Below are positions 31,153 to 42,297 of a stretch of DNA of 64,000 nt, piece by piece (positions within the stretch are counted from its first letter, which is position 1; each line of letters begins with the position of its first letter). The stretch lies in contig CAKOGP040001981.1 of NCBI GenBank assembly GCA_933822405.4, positions 118,105-182,104 of the forward strand, read 5' to 3'. The notes below the pieces were generated by a model that ran no database searches, was not told the origin of the DNA, and saw only the letters and a list, made by a program, of their open reading frames with translations. This DNA is from Cylindrotheca closterium. Its lineage: Eukaryota > Bacillariophyta > Bacillariophyceae > Bacillariales > Bacillariaceae. The translations under genes and the position numbers were made by a program.

Positions 31153-33432
31153 ATGAACGTTCAAAAGCGAAACGATGTTACGATTTACAATCTTTCGTCA
31201 GGCCCAGCACTTCCAGAATGGCTGGGCGAAAGAGCGAGAAGAAATCTCGCAAAGCGTGATGATATGATTCGACGAAGAATTGAATTGATTCAAGATTTTC
31301 AAATGCCAAGCTCGGCCAACAAAGTCGTCCAAAGTGGTGACGGGCGCTACGTGATCGTCGGCGGCACTTATCCACCGCGAATCAGGTGTTTTGATCTTCA
31401 TGATTTGACGATGAAGTTTGAGAGGTATCTTGATTCTCAGGTTATGGATATCGTTATGTTGGGGGAAGACTATGGAAAAATTGGTATCTTAATGGACGAC
31501 AGGACGATTGGCTTCCACGCCCATTATGGAAAACATGAAGCAATTCGAATTCCAAAGTTTGGGCGAAGTATGACGTATGAGCCTACTACGTGTGAATTGC
31601 TGGTTGCTGCGAGTGGTGATCAAATATACAGACTGAATTTGGAGGAAGGGCGATTCACAGAACCATGGGCTATGGATGTTGGAGTTTCGGCAGCCTGTAT
31701 AGCTGTGTCTCCTTCTCAGCCTTTGGCTTCTGTCGGATGTGATGATGGTATCGTTCGATTTTGGGACAATCGATCACCAGACACTTTGCTCAAACCGTTC
31801 CTGAAATTGGATGTTCAATCTGCCACAGCTGGCTACGGCTTTGCCGACGAAAACAGTCTCTTCCATAAAAACCCAAATGAAATTTCCAGTATCGCACATG
31901 ACTCTTCGGGTCTATATATGGCTGCCGGTACTGCTGGGGGTCTAGTAGCGTTGTACGATGTCCGCACAAGCAAGCCATTGCATGTGATGGAACACAAACA
32001 CGGTGCACCAATCCACACCATTAAATTCCATTCAGGAAGTGCTTGCATCCTCAGCTCTGACGAGAAGCTTGTGAAGATTTGGAAATACAAATCGTCCGGT
32101 GAAATTGTTAGAACATCGGCTGCCATGCTAGAAGATCAAAATAATGGTTCGTCTGTTGGTTCCGTCGTCGCCAATGTCGAAGGCACAGGCAAGTTTGCCA
32201 ACTTTATCATGGCTGGAGATGAAAAGGATCCTACCGGAGAAACCAGTGGCGTACTTCTGTGTGCAACCGACCAGCCTAAGCTCGAAACATACTACATTCC
32301 AAAAGTTGGATTAGCACCAAAGTGGTGTTCCTTCCTCGAAAACATCACCGAAGAGCTGGAAGAAAGAGACTTGAAACGAGACTCTGCCGCCGGAGGTGAT
32401 GTGCTGGTTCGAGAGGGTGAAGAAACTGTCTTTGAGAATTACAAGTTTGTCAGTCGCGACGACTTGGAAAGCCTTGGAGTCTCAGACTTGGTCGGAACAC
32501 CAATGCTCAAGGCCTACATGCACGGTTTCTTCATGGACATTAGCTTGTACAATCGTATCCGTGCTGTGGCCAATCCATTCGAGTACGAAGATTACAGAAA
32601 GAAGAAACTAAAGGAACGACTGGACGCGAAACGTGCCAGCCGCATCGCTCCAAAGGAATCGAGGAAAAAGAAGACTGCAGTCAACACAGAATTTGCCGAT
32701 CGGCTGCAAGACAAGGCAGGAGCATCCAAAACCAAAGCTGCTAAACTTGCTGGACAAATCTTGTCCGACAACCGTTTCGGAAATATGTTCACGAACCCAG
32801 ACTACGAAATTGATGAAGAAGACGAGGACTTCAAGCTGCGCAACCCAAGTGGTGTTGCTGCCAAGAAGGGGACCAAGCGTGACGACATGGATAGTGACGA
32901 TGATGATAGTGACGCTGACATGGCGGATACTGGGGTCTTTCGTCGTGTCGATGACGAACTTGACGACGACGAAGACAGCAATGATTCAGATAGCGACGAT
33001 AGTGATGATGGATTCCGAGGTGGCAAGGTTCGTGGTGAAGCATATGACCAGGTCAAAGCAATGAACAAACAACTCAGACAGCAGAAGAAAGACCGAAAGA
33101 ACAAGAACAAGAAGGTGATTATGTATGAAGCTGATGATTTGGGTGATGCCAACGATGCAGCAGTCCACGCTGGCCTTGGGCAAAAGAGTGCGTCTATGAA
33201 GGTTAAGGAGAAGATTCGTAGAATGAACATGCCACTCGATAAGCGCTTCAGAATGGAAGAGGAGGAAGAAAAATTAGTCAAGGTTGTAAATAAAGGTGGC
33301 GCCAAGGAGATCACTTATATTCCAAAGGATTCCAAAGCCAAAAAGCGCGAGGAAAAACAAGAAGAAGAGAGCGACGAAGAGCCGTACTCGCGTTCCAAAC
33401 GACAAAGAAGAAGTATGAAGGGTCTTCGGTGA
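31153..33432 (+). CDS. NOL10: NOL10/Enp2 nucleolar WD-repeat protein
   Basis: Single exon, 759 residues. The N-terminus (DVTIYNLSSGPALPEWLGER) and the order of WD-like repeats up to about residue 370 match the NOL10/Enp2 family. After a linker, an NUC153-type motif is present (DNRFGNMFTNPDYEIDEEDED, about residues 537-557). The C-terminal 200 residues are highly charged, with long Asp/Ser runs followed by Lys-rich stretches, as in other members. Enp2 is a component of the small-subunit processome, acting in 18S rRNA maturation in the nucleolus. The start ATG gives the expected conserved N-terminus without an extension. Confidence 0.93.
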   Translation: MNVQKRNDVTIYNLSSGPALPEWLGERARRNLAKRDDMIRRRIELIQDFQMPSSANKVVQSGDGRYVIVGGTYPPRIRCFDLHDLTMKFERYLDSQVMDIVMLGEDYGKIGILMDDRTIGFHAHYGKHEAIRIPKFGRSMTYEPTTCELLVAASGDQIYRLNLEEGRFTEPWAMDVGVSAACIAVSPSQPLASVGCDDGIVRFWDNRSPDTLLKPFLKLDVQSATAGYGFADENSLFHKNPNEISSIAHDSSGLYMAAGTAGGLVALYDVRTSKPLHVMEHKHGAPIHTIKFHSGSACILSSDEKLVKIWKYKSSGEIVRTSAAMLEDQNNGSSVGSVVANVEGTGKFANFIMAGDEKDPTGETSGVLLCATDQPKLETYYIPKVGLAPKWCSFLENITEELEERDLKRDSAAGGDVLVREGEETVFENYKFVSRDDLESLGVSDLVGTPMLKAYMHGFFMDISLYNRIRAVANPFEYEDYRKKKLKERLDAKRASRIAPKESRKKKTAVNTEFADRLQDKAGASKTKAAKLAGQILSDNRFGNMFTNPDYEIDEEDEDFKLRNPSGVAAKKGTKRDDMDSDDDDSDADMADTGVFRRVDDELDDDEDSNDSDSDDSDDGFRGGKVRGEAYDQVKAMNKQLRQQKKDRKNKNKKVIMYEADDLGDANDAAVHAGLGQKSASMKVKEKIRRMNMPLDKRFRMEEEEEKLVKVVNKGGAKEITYIPKDSKAKKREEKQEEESDEEPYSRSKRQRRSMKGLR

Positions 33433-33591
33433 AGAATGACTGCCAGGTACTCTACTCTAAATGATAAGAGGTATCTGAAAATACAAAAAATGGATGGAAT
33501 AATCTGAGTCAATATCATGTAGGTCTGTTTGTCTGTCCTCACCATCTGATGTCCAAGAAGAATCTCGTCCATTATTGTCAATCACATCACG

Positions 33592-35159
33592 ATGAGTGCT
33601 TTAGCTTTAGCTCGTAGCCGCGCCTTCGCCTCAAAGGCTGCCCAGTTCAAGAACCTTCGATTCTACACTGGGCCAACAATTGAATACGAGCACTTGACCT
33701 CTGGGTGGACGAATGTCAAAGATCTTGAAGAATTCAAGAGACAAGATGGAAAATACTCGTTGCAAACCTTCAACAAGATTTCACCCCAAGGTCTTGCAAC
33801 CTACCCAAAGGAATTATTCGACGTGGAAGCTTATGATGATGCCAAAGGTCGTCCAGCCCATGCTCTAATGCTTCGATCCCACAAAATTCAAGAAGAGGAA
33901 GTTGCAACTTCGGTTCGTTGTATTGCTCGTTGTGGTGCCGGAACCAACAACATTCGTAAGTATTTTGTCAGATCTAGAATGAGAGAATGATGATTCATTC
34001 AACAGCCTGATTAATGGAACTTGAACTCTTTTACAGCTGTTGCACGAATGACCGAGCTTGGAATTCCAGTGTTCAACACTCCTGGAGCAAATGCAAATGC
34101 TGTGAAGGAATTGGTCTTATGCGGTTTGTTCTTGGGAAGCCGAAGAGTTATCGACGGTATCAATCATATGAAGGATCTAGGAGAACAAGGTGTGGCTAGA
34201 GAACGCGTAGAAAAAGACAAGGCCATGTTTGGTGGCAGGGAAATCAAGGGAAAGACTTTGGCAGTCATTGGACTTGGACACATTGGATCGGCAACTGCCC
34301 GTGATGGAGCTTCGTTGGGAATGAAGACTGTTGGATATGATCCTGGTCTTTCTGTTTCATCTGCATTGAGCCTTCCCAAGACTATGACATTGGTAGATTC
34401 TATTTCCTCGGCTGTGGCCAACGCAGATTACATCAGTCTCAATATTCCATACATCAAAGGCGAGGGAGGTACCCACGGAATCATTGGCGAAGCTGTGATT
34501 CGTCACTTCAAGCCCGATGCCGTTATCCTCAACTTTGCACGTGGAGAACTTGTCGATTCTGAGGCAATGAAGGAATTCTTGGATGCTGGTGATGGCCGAT
34601 ACATCTCCGACTTTCCCGATGATTTGTGTTGGGATCACAAAAATGCCGTTATCATGCCACACTTGGGTGCTTCCACAGAAGAGGCCGAAGATCAAGCAGT
34701 AAGTTATTCAGGCTTGCCCGAGAAATACCAATTCATGCCAATCCTCACCGAAGTATGCTCTTTCTTTGTCAGGCATGCATGGCAGCTGAAACCATTCAAC
34801 GATACCTTGAAGATGGAACAATCCGTCATTCTGTGAACTTTCCAGATACCGATTTGGCAGTCCGCCAAAAAGATTTCGTTCGAGTAACAGTTGTCAACAA
34901 GAACATTCCAGGAATGCTTTCCAAGATTACGGAAGTCTTTGCAAAACACTCTGTCAATATTGTGCAGCAAGTGAATCACTCTAAGGGGGATGTTGCTTAC
35001 AATGTGATTGATCTTGATCCCGCTGGAGGAGACTCAATTGATTTGAAGGATCTACAAAAAGAAGTGACAATGCTCGAGGGAGTGCTGAGCAGTCGTATTC
35101 TCTTCAGCAACCCCGGTGTTGGATACGCCAGAAATATTGACGGCGAGTACCACGTATAA
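33592..35159 (+). CDS. D-3-phosphoglycerate dehydrogenase paralogue A (three exons)
   Basis: Exons 33592-33955, 34037-34698 and 34773-35159; 470 residues. Donors ATTC|GTAAGT and GCA|GTAAGT, acceptors TTACAG and TTGTCAG, all in phase. A basic/Ala-rich N-terminus (MSALALARSRAFASKAAQF) resembles a mitochondrial presequence. The catalytic core has RCGAGTNNIPV, the Rossmann motif AVIGLGHIGSATAR, LNFARGELVD with the catalytic Arg, and PHLGAST with the catalytic His. The C-terminal 90 residues form an ACT domain (VTVVNKNIPGMLSKITEVF), usually a site of allosteric control by serine. The enzyme oxidises 3-phosphoglycerate to 3-phosphohydroxypyruvate, the first step of the phosphorylated serine pathway. 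It lies 0.6 kb upstream of paralogue B in tandem. Confidence 0.93.
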
Positions 35160-35791
35160 GTGATTGCAATAGAGTCAAAAATAATATAGTCATTGTTAAA
35201 AATAGGCAACCTCCAACTATCTTTGAATTGCCTGAATAGTTTCTGGATATATTTCTAGAAAGTTAGAGAAGCTTAAATGATGATGAGAATAATTCCTCAT
35301 GATCCTCAGCTTCATGGAGGAGATAACACTTAATCGTCAACTTCCTCTCACTGTTTCGTCTACGGCACAGCTCTGCCTTCAGATTCGAGAACTTTGCATC
35401 TTCCTACAGTCAAATGCTGAGCATATAAAAAATTGGGAGCTTCCCGACACTACTCTTACACTGGGCTTCTCAAGGAGATTTGCGCGTCGTCATTTTTCGT
35501 CACCATCTTTTCTTGCAGACAGAGAAAAAGAGAAGAGATTTGTTCTCGAAGTTTCGCCTGTATTTTCACAAAGCGAAGGGCATTTTCAATTTGTGCGGTT
35601 CCAACGGCACGTTCGGGTTTCGATGGCCCAGAAAACGTCACATCCGCCGCGCGATTTGTGCACCACCCATCAAAAAAATCAAACCTCTGGAGTTCGGCAA
35701 TTTAAAGTTCGTCGACGAGATTCATTCATTCAATCATTCGCCTTCTCCCACATTTCATAGATCTCAATCCTACCTCCTACCACCTTCCACA
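35160..35791. other. intergenic region between the two dehydrogenase paralogues
   Basis: 632 bp containing the 3' flank of paralogue A and the promoter/leader of paralogue B. Several overlapping short ORFs are open across 35300-35760 in different frames, but none has a recognisable product. No regulatory element can be named. Confidence 0.4.
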
Positions 35792-37403
35792 ATGATACTT
35801 TCAAAGTTTGCCCTCAAGTCCAAGCAATTTCAACAACCAGTCCGCGTAGCTATGCGTGCATTTGCCGATGTTGAAGTCGAGCACTTGGCAGGAAAATGGG
35901 CAACTTATGGTGATCTTGAGAATTACAAGCAGGGAAAATACCAAATCAAGACTTTCAATAAGATCTCTCCTGTTGGATTGAGTCGATTCCCTGATGATGA
36001 ATATGATATCCGTGATCAAGACAAGGAGGCTGCCAACGCCCACGCTATCCTTCTTCGTTCTCACAAGCTCCAAGAATCAGATGTACCACAAACTGTCCGT
36101 GCTATTGCTAGGTATGTCCGATGGAAATGAATCGAACAGGGAGCTTTCATGCAAGTTACACGTTCTTATGACAACCTATTTATTTCTTTACTCTTAAATT
36201 ACTGCTTTTCAGATGTGGAGCTGGAACCAACAATATTCCTGTCCCTCGTATGACTGAACTCGGAATTCCTGTCTTCAACACTCCTGGAGCCAACGCCAAT
36301 GCCGTCAAGGAACTGGTGTTATGTGGTATGCTTCTTGGATCTCGCCGTATTGTCGATGGTGTCAACCACATGAAGAGTCTTGGGGAACAAGGACTTGCTC
36401 GTGAACGCGTCGAAAAGGATAAGGCCATGTTTGGTGGACGTGAACTCAAGGGAAAGACTCTTGCTGTCATTGGACTTGGACACATCGGTTCCATGACTGC
36501 ACGTGATGCGGAATCCTTGGGCATGAAGATTAAGGGATATGATCCAGGCCTTTCTGTTGGATCCGCACTCAAGTTGCCCAACACCATTGATCTTGCTGAT
36601 TCCATGGCTGCCGCCGTCGCTGGGGCCGACTACATCAGTATCAACATTCCATACATCAAGGGAGAAAATGGAACCCATGGAATTATTGGAAAGGATGTAA
36701 TCTCTCACTTCAGCCCTGATGCAGTCCTTTTGAATTTTGCTCGTGGTGAACTTGTTGACTCGGAAGCCATGAAGGAATTCCTTGACAGCGGAAACGGTCG
36801 TTACGTTTCTGATTTCCCAGAAGACTTGCTCTGGAATCACGAAAACACCATTATCTTGCCACACTTGGGAGCCTCCACCGAGGAAGCCGAGGATGCTGCC
36901 GTAAGTTTATCTTCATTGCCACTTGTTAAAACTTCGCCTTGGAACATGCCGCTGACCAAACCTTTCTATGTGAATCAATCAATCAATCAATCAATCAATC
37001 GTCATTATTGTAGGCATCCATGGCCGCAGATACCATCATAAATTTCCTCGAGACTGGAACCATCGTGAACAGTGTCAACTTCCCCAACACCAGTCTGCCT
37101 GATCGACCGGAGGGTGCCGTCCGATTCACTGTCGTCAACAGCAACGTTCCTGGTGTTCTTGCGAAAATGACCGAAGCCTTTGCTGCCGAAAAGTTGAACA
37201 TTCTGCAACAGATCAACCAATCTCGAGGTGATATTGCCTACAACGTGTTGGATATCTCCACTGAAGGACATGATGATGTATTGAGCTTCAAGGGTGTCCA
37301 AGAAAAGATCACAATGATTGACGGTGTTGTCAGTACGAGAATCATTTATGGAACTCCAGGAAAGGGTTATGCCAAGAACATTGAGGGAGTGTACTTTATC
37401 TAA
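35792..37403 (+). CDS. D-3-phosphoglycerate dehydrogenase paralogue B (three exons)
   Basis: Exons 35792-36111, 36213-36900 and 37014-37403; 465 residues. Donors CTAG|GTATGT and GCC|GTAAGT; acceptors TTTTCAG and ATTGTAG. The same motifs as in paralogue A are present: CGAGTNNIPVPRMTELGIP, AVIGLGHIGSMTAR, LNFARGELVDSEAMKEFL, PHLGAST and a C-terminal ACT domain (FTVVNSNVPGVLAKMTEAF). The N-terminus (MILSKFALKSKQFQQPVRVAMRAF) again looks like a mitochondrial presequence. The second intron sits at the homologous position in both paralogues, but the first is 26 nt further upstream here. Intron 2 contains seven perfect AATC units (36973-37000). Two copies may serve different conditions or compartments; that is inference. 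Confidence 0.93.
36973..37000. repeat. AATC microsatellite, seven units
   Basis: AATC is repeated seven times without interruption inside the second intron of phosphoglycerate dehydrogenase paralogue B, about 13 bp before the splice acceptor. Confidence 0.95.
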
Positions 37404-38039
37404 ACGGTATTCGTGTCTTTTTTTCTGAAAAAGGTGTTTCCTTTTATCGTTTCACCAACCACTACTGGTATCAGGTATCAACACAACTATCAACACAACA
37501 CAAGTACTATCACATCACCTCACCACACCAACTTGTATTATATAATCATAAATATCCATTGGCGCCCTAGATCTTGGTCCACATGAAGTACTTTGTTAGT
37601 TTCTACTTGTTTTACGCTTCCACCATGATACCGGTCGGTATCAGTACCAGTACACAGATCTTTGTGCAAAGTGACGTCGCCCAGAAGTTTGCTTCGAGAG
37701 ATATTTTGGATCGATGATGACAGCCATCATCATCATGCGCGCAGATCTGATGATTCCAATACAGCGGGCATTATCCAATCGTTACAATAGTCCAGTCTTG
37801 TCTCTTGTAACCTTCTTCTTTCTTCCTATCATCATCTTCATCACAAGACTAACTAACCAAGATACAGTAGTTGAGGCTGAATGCTACGATTAATATATGA
37901 TATGCAATTATCAATCTAGGATGAATAGAGTTGACATGAGTCGTTGCGGTTACTCCCGTAATCGCTCTATATACTCCGCTCCACGCCTCGGGGTGAGTTT
38001 AGCATGGGTAGGTATGATGGTGGTGAATATAGATAAAAT
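37404..38039. other. convergent intergenic region
   Basis: 636 bp between the convergent ends of dehydrogenase paralogue B (+) and the plastid-protein gene (-). It contains short CAACACAACTAT repeats near 37477-37503 and an ATC-rich patch near 37720. No gene or RNA seen. Confidence 0.4.
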
Positions 38040-38720
38040 TTACTTTCTGGCACCGTCGTACTTCTTTCCGTCCTTGGCGACAGAGTCAAAGTCGTACTTG
38101 GTCTTGGCCATTCTGTGTCCAAGGGTGGCAGACTTCTTCCACTTTTGGCTGCTGTCGGTTCCACGCTTCATGTAGAATTCAGTGTAATCTTCAAAGACTC
38201 CGGCCTTCTTGACGTTGCGGTCGTAGTTGGCCTTCTTCTTCTTGTCCTCTGCGTCACGGATCTTTTGGTATTCAGCGGCGGTAAGTCCTGCTGGAACATA
38301 AGATCCAGCTCCGATCTTTCCTTGAACAAGCTGTGGCGATAAACGAAGGATAAATACGGGGAGTTGATGAGTTACGACTGAACGAAGATTTCCATAAAAT
38401 CTTGTGTTACGTGATCCAAAGCAACAACATACCTTCTTCTTGTTGCGGGCTCCGTAGTCGTTTTGGTCCTTCTTTGGTGCGAAAAGATCCATGCCGAAGA
38501 TCTGTAGCGCGTAAAGAGAGAGAAGAAGAGCTTCATTAGGAACAAAGGAACAAATTGATCGTTTGGCTCGCAGCATCTTCGAGCTTTGGTAGTACAGTAT
38601 TTTATTGTTGTTGCTTACATCATCGAACAAGGCGTTTTGGGCAGTGACGGCACGTCCTTGTTGGGCAGGAGCGAATGCAGCGACAACACCGAGGAGGGAG
38701 AGGAGAGCAAGGACCTTCAT
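38040..38720 (-). CDS. small plastid-targeted protein, unknown (three exons)
   Basis: Exons 38720-38619, 38501-38433 and 38330-38040; 153 residues. Introns: GATGAT|GTAAGC with CTACAG, and AAG|GTATGT with CCACAG; all phase 0. The N-terminus MKVLALLSLLGVVAAFAPAQ is a signal peptide ending in an A-F-A-P motif followed by a short transit-peptide-like stretch. This is the bipartite presequence that directs proteins into complex plastids of diatoms. The mature part is small, basic and Lys/Tyr-rich (FGMDLFAPKKDQNDYGARN, GSYVPAGLTAAEYQKIRD, TEFYMKRGT) and has no transmembrane segment. I cannot name the family; association with a thylakoid complex or stroma is possible but unproven. Confidence 0.8.
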   Translation of the reverse strand: MKVLALLSLLGVVAAFAPAQQGRAVTAQNALFDDVSNNNKILYYQSSKMLRAKRSICSFVPNEALLLSLYALQIFGMDLFAPKKDQNDYGARNKKKVCCCFGSRNTRFYGNLRSVVTHQLPVFILRLSPQLVQGKIGAGSYVPAGLTAAEYQKIRDAEDKKKKANYDRNVKKAGVFEDYTEFYMKRGTDSSQKWKKSATLGHRMAKTKYDFDSVAKDGKKYDGARK

Positions 38721-39313
38721 GATGATTGATTTATTGATTGAATTCAGATGAATGAAATTATAAACCATCGTATCGTCCAAAAGGGTATCCCTCGTACGGA
38801 CCATTTCGCGTACGCATTACCGTAGGGAGGTATCTTCAGGGAATTCCAGCCGTCACGACTGCCCAAATTGAAAGTTCGGGGCCCCGTAGAAAAACTACCA
38901 CACAGACACGGAATTTCTATGAGATCTTGAACCAAAAACCATCTGCCCGATTCCTTTCCACGCGATAAAAACAAGTTGAGGCAAATCTTCGAGCATTCCT
39001 CCTTGACGTCGACCGCGCAAGCCAGCCTCCAGAGGAGTTGAGCCGTCTGCCCGCGGTTCACAGTAGTGTCGGTCGATTGGGTCAATTGTGATTTCGACAG
39101 ACGACGAACAGATCGCTCTCGAGCGCTCGTCCACCACAAACTGGGTCCTGATTTCCGACTGAATGGATTCCAATCAAACCTGAAACCACCAACCATGGTC
39201 CTCTGCTGTCTGTGCTGTTGATGAAACCAACAAGGACGTGTAACAGAGACAATCGTTTCATTATCCTTCTCGCTTTTTTCTTGAATACGTAAAAATACGT
39301 AAAGAGAGAAACA
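38721..39313. promoter_or_regulatory. divergent promoter region
   Basis: 593 bp between the plastid-protein gene (-) and the eIF3 subunit L gene (+). Its role as a shared promoter is inferred from orientation. The long minus-strand open frame across it (38744-39412) overlaps the first exon of eIF3 subunit L and has no family features. Confidence 0.4.
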
Positions 39314-41024
39314 ATGGCCAGTAATACGGATGCCTGTGTCCCAGCGGCATTGACGGATTTCGTCTTTGATTTGTATGATTCCGTTACACTTTCCCAATTG
39401 ACAGAGGAACAATCAAGGCTGTACAATTCTGAATTTAGTGACTTGAGCAAAAAGGTAGGTTCGTCAAGGGTCTTGATTTGAGAAGGTACAAAAGGGAGGA
39501 TGAATGTGCACTGACGGGTGGATAGGAATCGTACACGTTATTGCCATCATTTCATCATTTTTGGAATCCTCAATTTATCGTTGTTGCTTTGCTTTGCTTT
39601 CCTTCCGACAGTACTTCTCCAACGCCCCCTGGCCATCTCCCCAGGCCATTGCCTCAGAGTGTAATGGAGATCCTTTATTCTTGGCGTTTTATCGCGAATT
39701 GACGCACCGTCACTGGCATGCGGTGTCTCGTCCCACCCTCCGAGATCGCATGGAAGGATGGGATGTCTACCGAGAACTCTTTGATGAGCTTCTCATGGTG
39801 GCAGAAGATGACGCTTCTTCGACCAGTCAACCCAAGTTGTTTATTCTTCCACAATGGGCTTTTGATATTCTCCATGAATTCGTCTACCAATTCCAAGGGT
39901 TCTGCCAATTCCGAACTACTCTGTACGCCTCGGCTCACAAGCACAATTTGTTTTCGGGAGAACCCAGCCCCAAGGCCCCCCATCACGTCGTCGAGAACTT
40001 GGCATTGATGCGACAAGAAGATGCGGCTGATGTATGGAGTGTCGAGACAGTCATGTACTACTTGCAACGATTGGTTGCCATTGGTACCAAGTCTTCGGTT
40101 CCTGTCTACCAATACTTTGGAATCTTCGCGTCCGTGACCATGTCCCGATTGGAATGCTTGTTGGCCGACTACACTTCCTCCCTTCAATCCTTGGCTCCCA
40201 TTCTGGAAGCTACTGCCGTCGTTACCAAGGCAGATCAACCTGTCATGACCTTCTCTGAGATTGTCAGCTCGGTCTTTAATGCTCGTCTGAGTCTCACATA
40301 CCACGCTGGTATCAGTTTCCTCATGTTGCGACGATACAAGGATGCCGCCAACATGGTCGGATCTTTGTGTTCGTTCATGCAAAGAGGATTCAAGACGGGC
40401 CAGTTGCGAAAACAACGCAACTCGGATCAATTGTACAAGAATTATGATCGTATGGTTGCACTCTTGGCAATCGTCACACAACTCTGCCCCCAACAAAACT
40501 TGGTCGAAGAAGGTATTGCCAAGGTTATCCGCGAAAAGCATGGAACAGCCCTCGCCAAGGATAACTACACGGAACTCTTCACTTTCTGCTCTCCCAAGTT
40601 TGTATCACCGGTCATTCCTGATTTCAACAAGACTGGACCCACCGAGAACGTTTACAAGCTTCAAGTGAACCTATTCGAAACCGAAGTTGCTTCGCAATCG
40701 ACTTACCGTGAATTGAGAAGTTATTTGAATTTGTATACATCAATCGGTGTTTCCAAATTGACCTCCTTTGGCAATGATGAAAAGTCCTTGCTTGCTCTAA
40801 AACTAAAGATGAGACAATTGGAATCCAACAATGCTGACGCACCCTCCCTGAAGGATGCCTCGTTGAAGTCGGCCTTGGACATTCACTTCTACTTGGAAAA
40901 TGATGAGGTTGTTCACATTGACGAAGCAGAAAAGCAACGTCGATTCGAAAACTACTTTATGAGCCAATCTGCTCAATCCTTCGACATTCGAAAAGATGCT
41001 TGTGCCGTTGACACAACGCTCTAA
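39314..41024 (+). CDS. EIF3L: eukaryotic translation initiation factor 3 subunit L (two exons)
   Basis: Exons 39314-39454 and 39612-41024; 517 residues. The intron of 157 nt has donor AAG|GTAGGT and acceptor CCGACAG|TAC, phase 0. Exon 1 supplies MASNTDACVPAALTDFVFDL and exon 2 continues with YFSNAPWPSPQAIA, LFLAFYRELTHRHWHA, LPQWAFDILHEFVYQFQGF, CQFRT and YYLQRLVAIGTKSSVPVYQY, all characteristic of eIF3l. The C-terminal part is the PCI-like helical region. eIF3l is a non-core subunit of the eIF3 complex that helps recruit the 40S ribosome to mRNA. The length is close to that of animal eIF3l. Confidence 0.95.
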
Positions 41025-41461
41025 AAGAAAGGAGGATTTGGGGTGTTTGATTCAGTGGTTGGTAATATCGCATGGCAACTAGAGTAAACTAGAAAAAAGT
41101 AAAACACAATGCTGGAGCATATCTTGTTCATGATAGTAAACTTTGTGCTGTGTGTCTAGTGTCGTGGACTATAAAGAGTTTGTGGAGAATGAATCTACCT
41201 AGTTCTGAATGAGAAATTCGAGTTTGCTGTTCATGAAGTTTACATTCCTTATTATGTATTGTTCTATTCCCATACAGTGGATCGCTGTTGGATGTGAGCG
41301 GATGGTGAACTGAAATCGCCTTCAATGCCAACCGTTTATCAAGAATGGTTGGTATTCCAGTTGTCAAGCAAGCAGCCTAGCTCGAAACCCGAAATCATCG
41401 TGGTGGTTTGAACGAAAACCAACCGATGCAGCATTTCCCCAATCGTCGGCAACGAGGCCCC
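41025..41461. other. convergent intergenic region
   Basis: 437 bp between the 3' ends of the eIF3 subunit L gene (+) and the DUF4833-like gene (-). No gene, RNA or repeat recognised; presumably both 3' UTRs. Confidence 0.45.
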
Positions 41462-42001
41462 TTAACCTTCGATTCTTTCCTCTTGTTCTTTCTCACCCTC
41501 TACAGAAACTCCTTTTACCAATACATAGACAACCTTCGGCAGGCCAATCATTCCTTGCTTGGAATGAACGAATATACTTTGAAGATAGCACTGTTGGCCA
41601 TTAATTTCCATGAGGGCTTGTGGAACCCCGTTCACCATTTTGAGAATCCCCTTTCGTTTTGGAAGGGCGACAAGTGTCATTGCATAGGCCCCTTCTTCTC
41701 CTTCAATTGGTTCGCATTTGACGCCATAGGCCATGTTGCGTTCAATCATATTGAGGTCATCACGGTCGGTCATTTTCCCCTTCTTACGATTCTTTTCCTG
41801 ATAGACTGGGTCCAGGTCCAACCAATATACATCTAAAGGTTTGTCTGGTTGAAGCTGTTTGGTACCTTCGTCAACCAATCCTTCATAGACGACGACATTC
41901 TTGTTCAGCGAACGTTCAATGATGAAGGCAATAGTAGGCTTGTCGAGCTGAGGATCTTTAGGTTTGCATGTTTCGGCCATCTTTCCTTTGCCTTTTTTCA
42001 T
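41462..42001 (-). CDS. DUF4833-like protein
   Basis: Single exon, 179 residues, no signal peptide or membrane segment. The pattern TIAFIIERSLNKNVVVYEGLVD, then PLDVYWLDLDPVYQEK, then LNMIERNMAYGVKCEPIEGEE and the later GQQCYLQSIFVHSKQG is what I associate with DUF4833. That family is found in bacteria and scattered eukaryotes and has no established function. An internal ATG seven codons in (MAETCKPKD) is a possible alternative start; the first ATG gives a Lys-rich start MKKGKGK. It is divergent from the carotenoid oxygenase gene across about 300 bp. Confidence 0.7.
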   Translation of the reverse strand: MKKGKGKMAETCKPKDPQLDKPTIAFIIERSLNKNVVVYEGLVDEGTKQLQPDKPLDVYWLDLDPVYQEKNRKKGKMTDRDDLNMIERNMAYGVKCEPIEGEEGAYAMTLVALPKRKGILKMVNGVPQALMEINGQQCYLQSIFVHSKQGMIGLPKVVYVLVKGVSVEGEKEQEERIEG

Positions 42002-42297
42002 TCAAGGTTTGATTGATTGCTTTACGGCGAGTTTGCTTTGACTTGCTTGTTGTCAATTCTTAGTATTGGCGACTGTGAAAGCTCTACTTGTACTTTGAAC
42101 TTTTGATGTTGAGATGAAGACTGAAGCGTGGATGACGATCCGAATTTGAATCGCCAAAATCCACCGTCTGTCCGTCCCGCAGTGTTCTGATTTTTAAAAG
42201 ATACTATATATTCTGACGAAAAAATTCTGTTGATGAAAATATGTCTCGTCATCGTATCTTGGAAATATTGTGAGACTCCAAGAAACCAAACTGTGTA

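Noticed and set aside
26226..37000. CRISPR-like or mobile-element signals
   Set aside because: The repeats found are simple microsatellites or old duplications; no spacers, terminal inverted repeats, transposase or reverse transcriptase were seen.
38744..39412. 222-codon minus-strand ORF between two genes
   Set aside because: It overlaps the first exon of the eIF3 subunit L gene and shows no protein family features.
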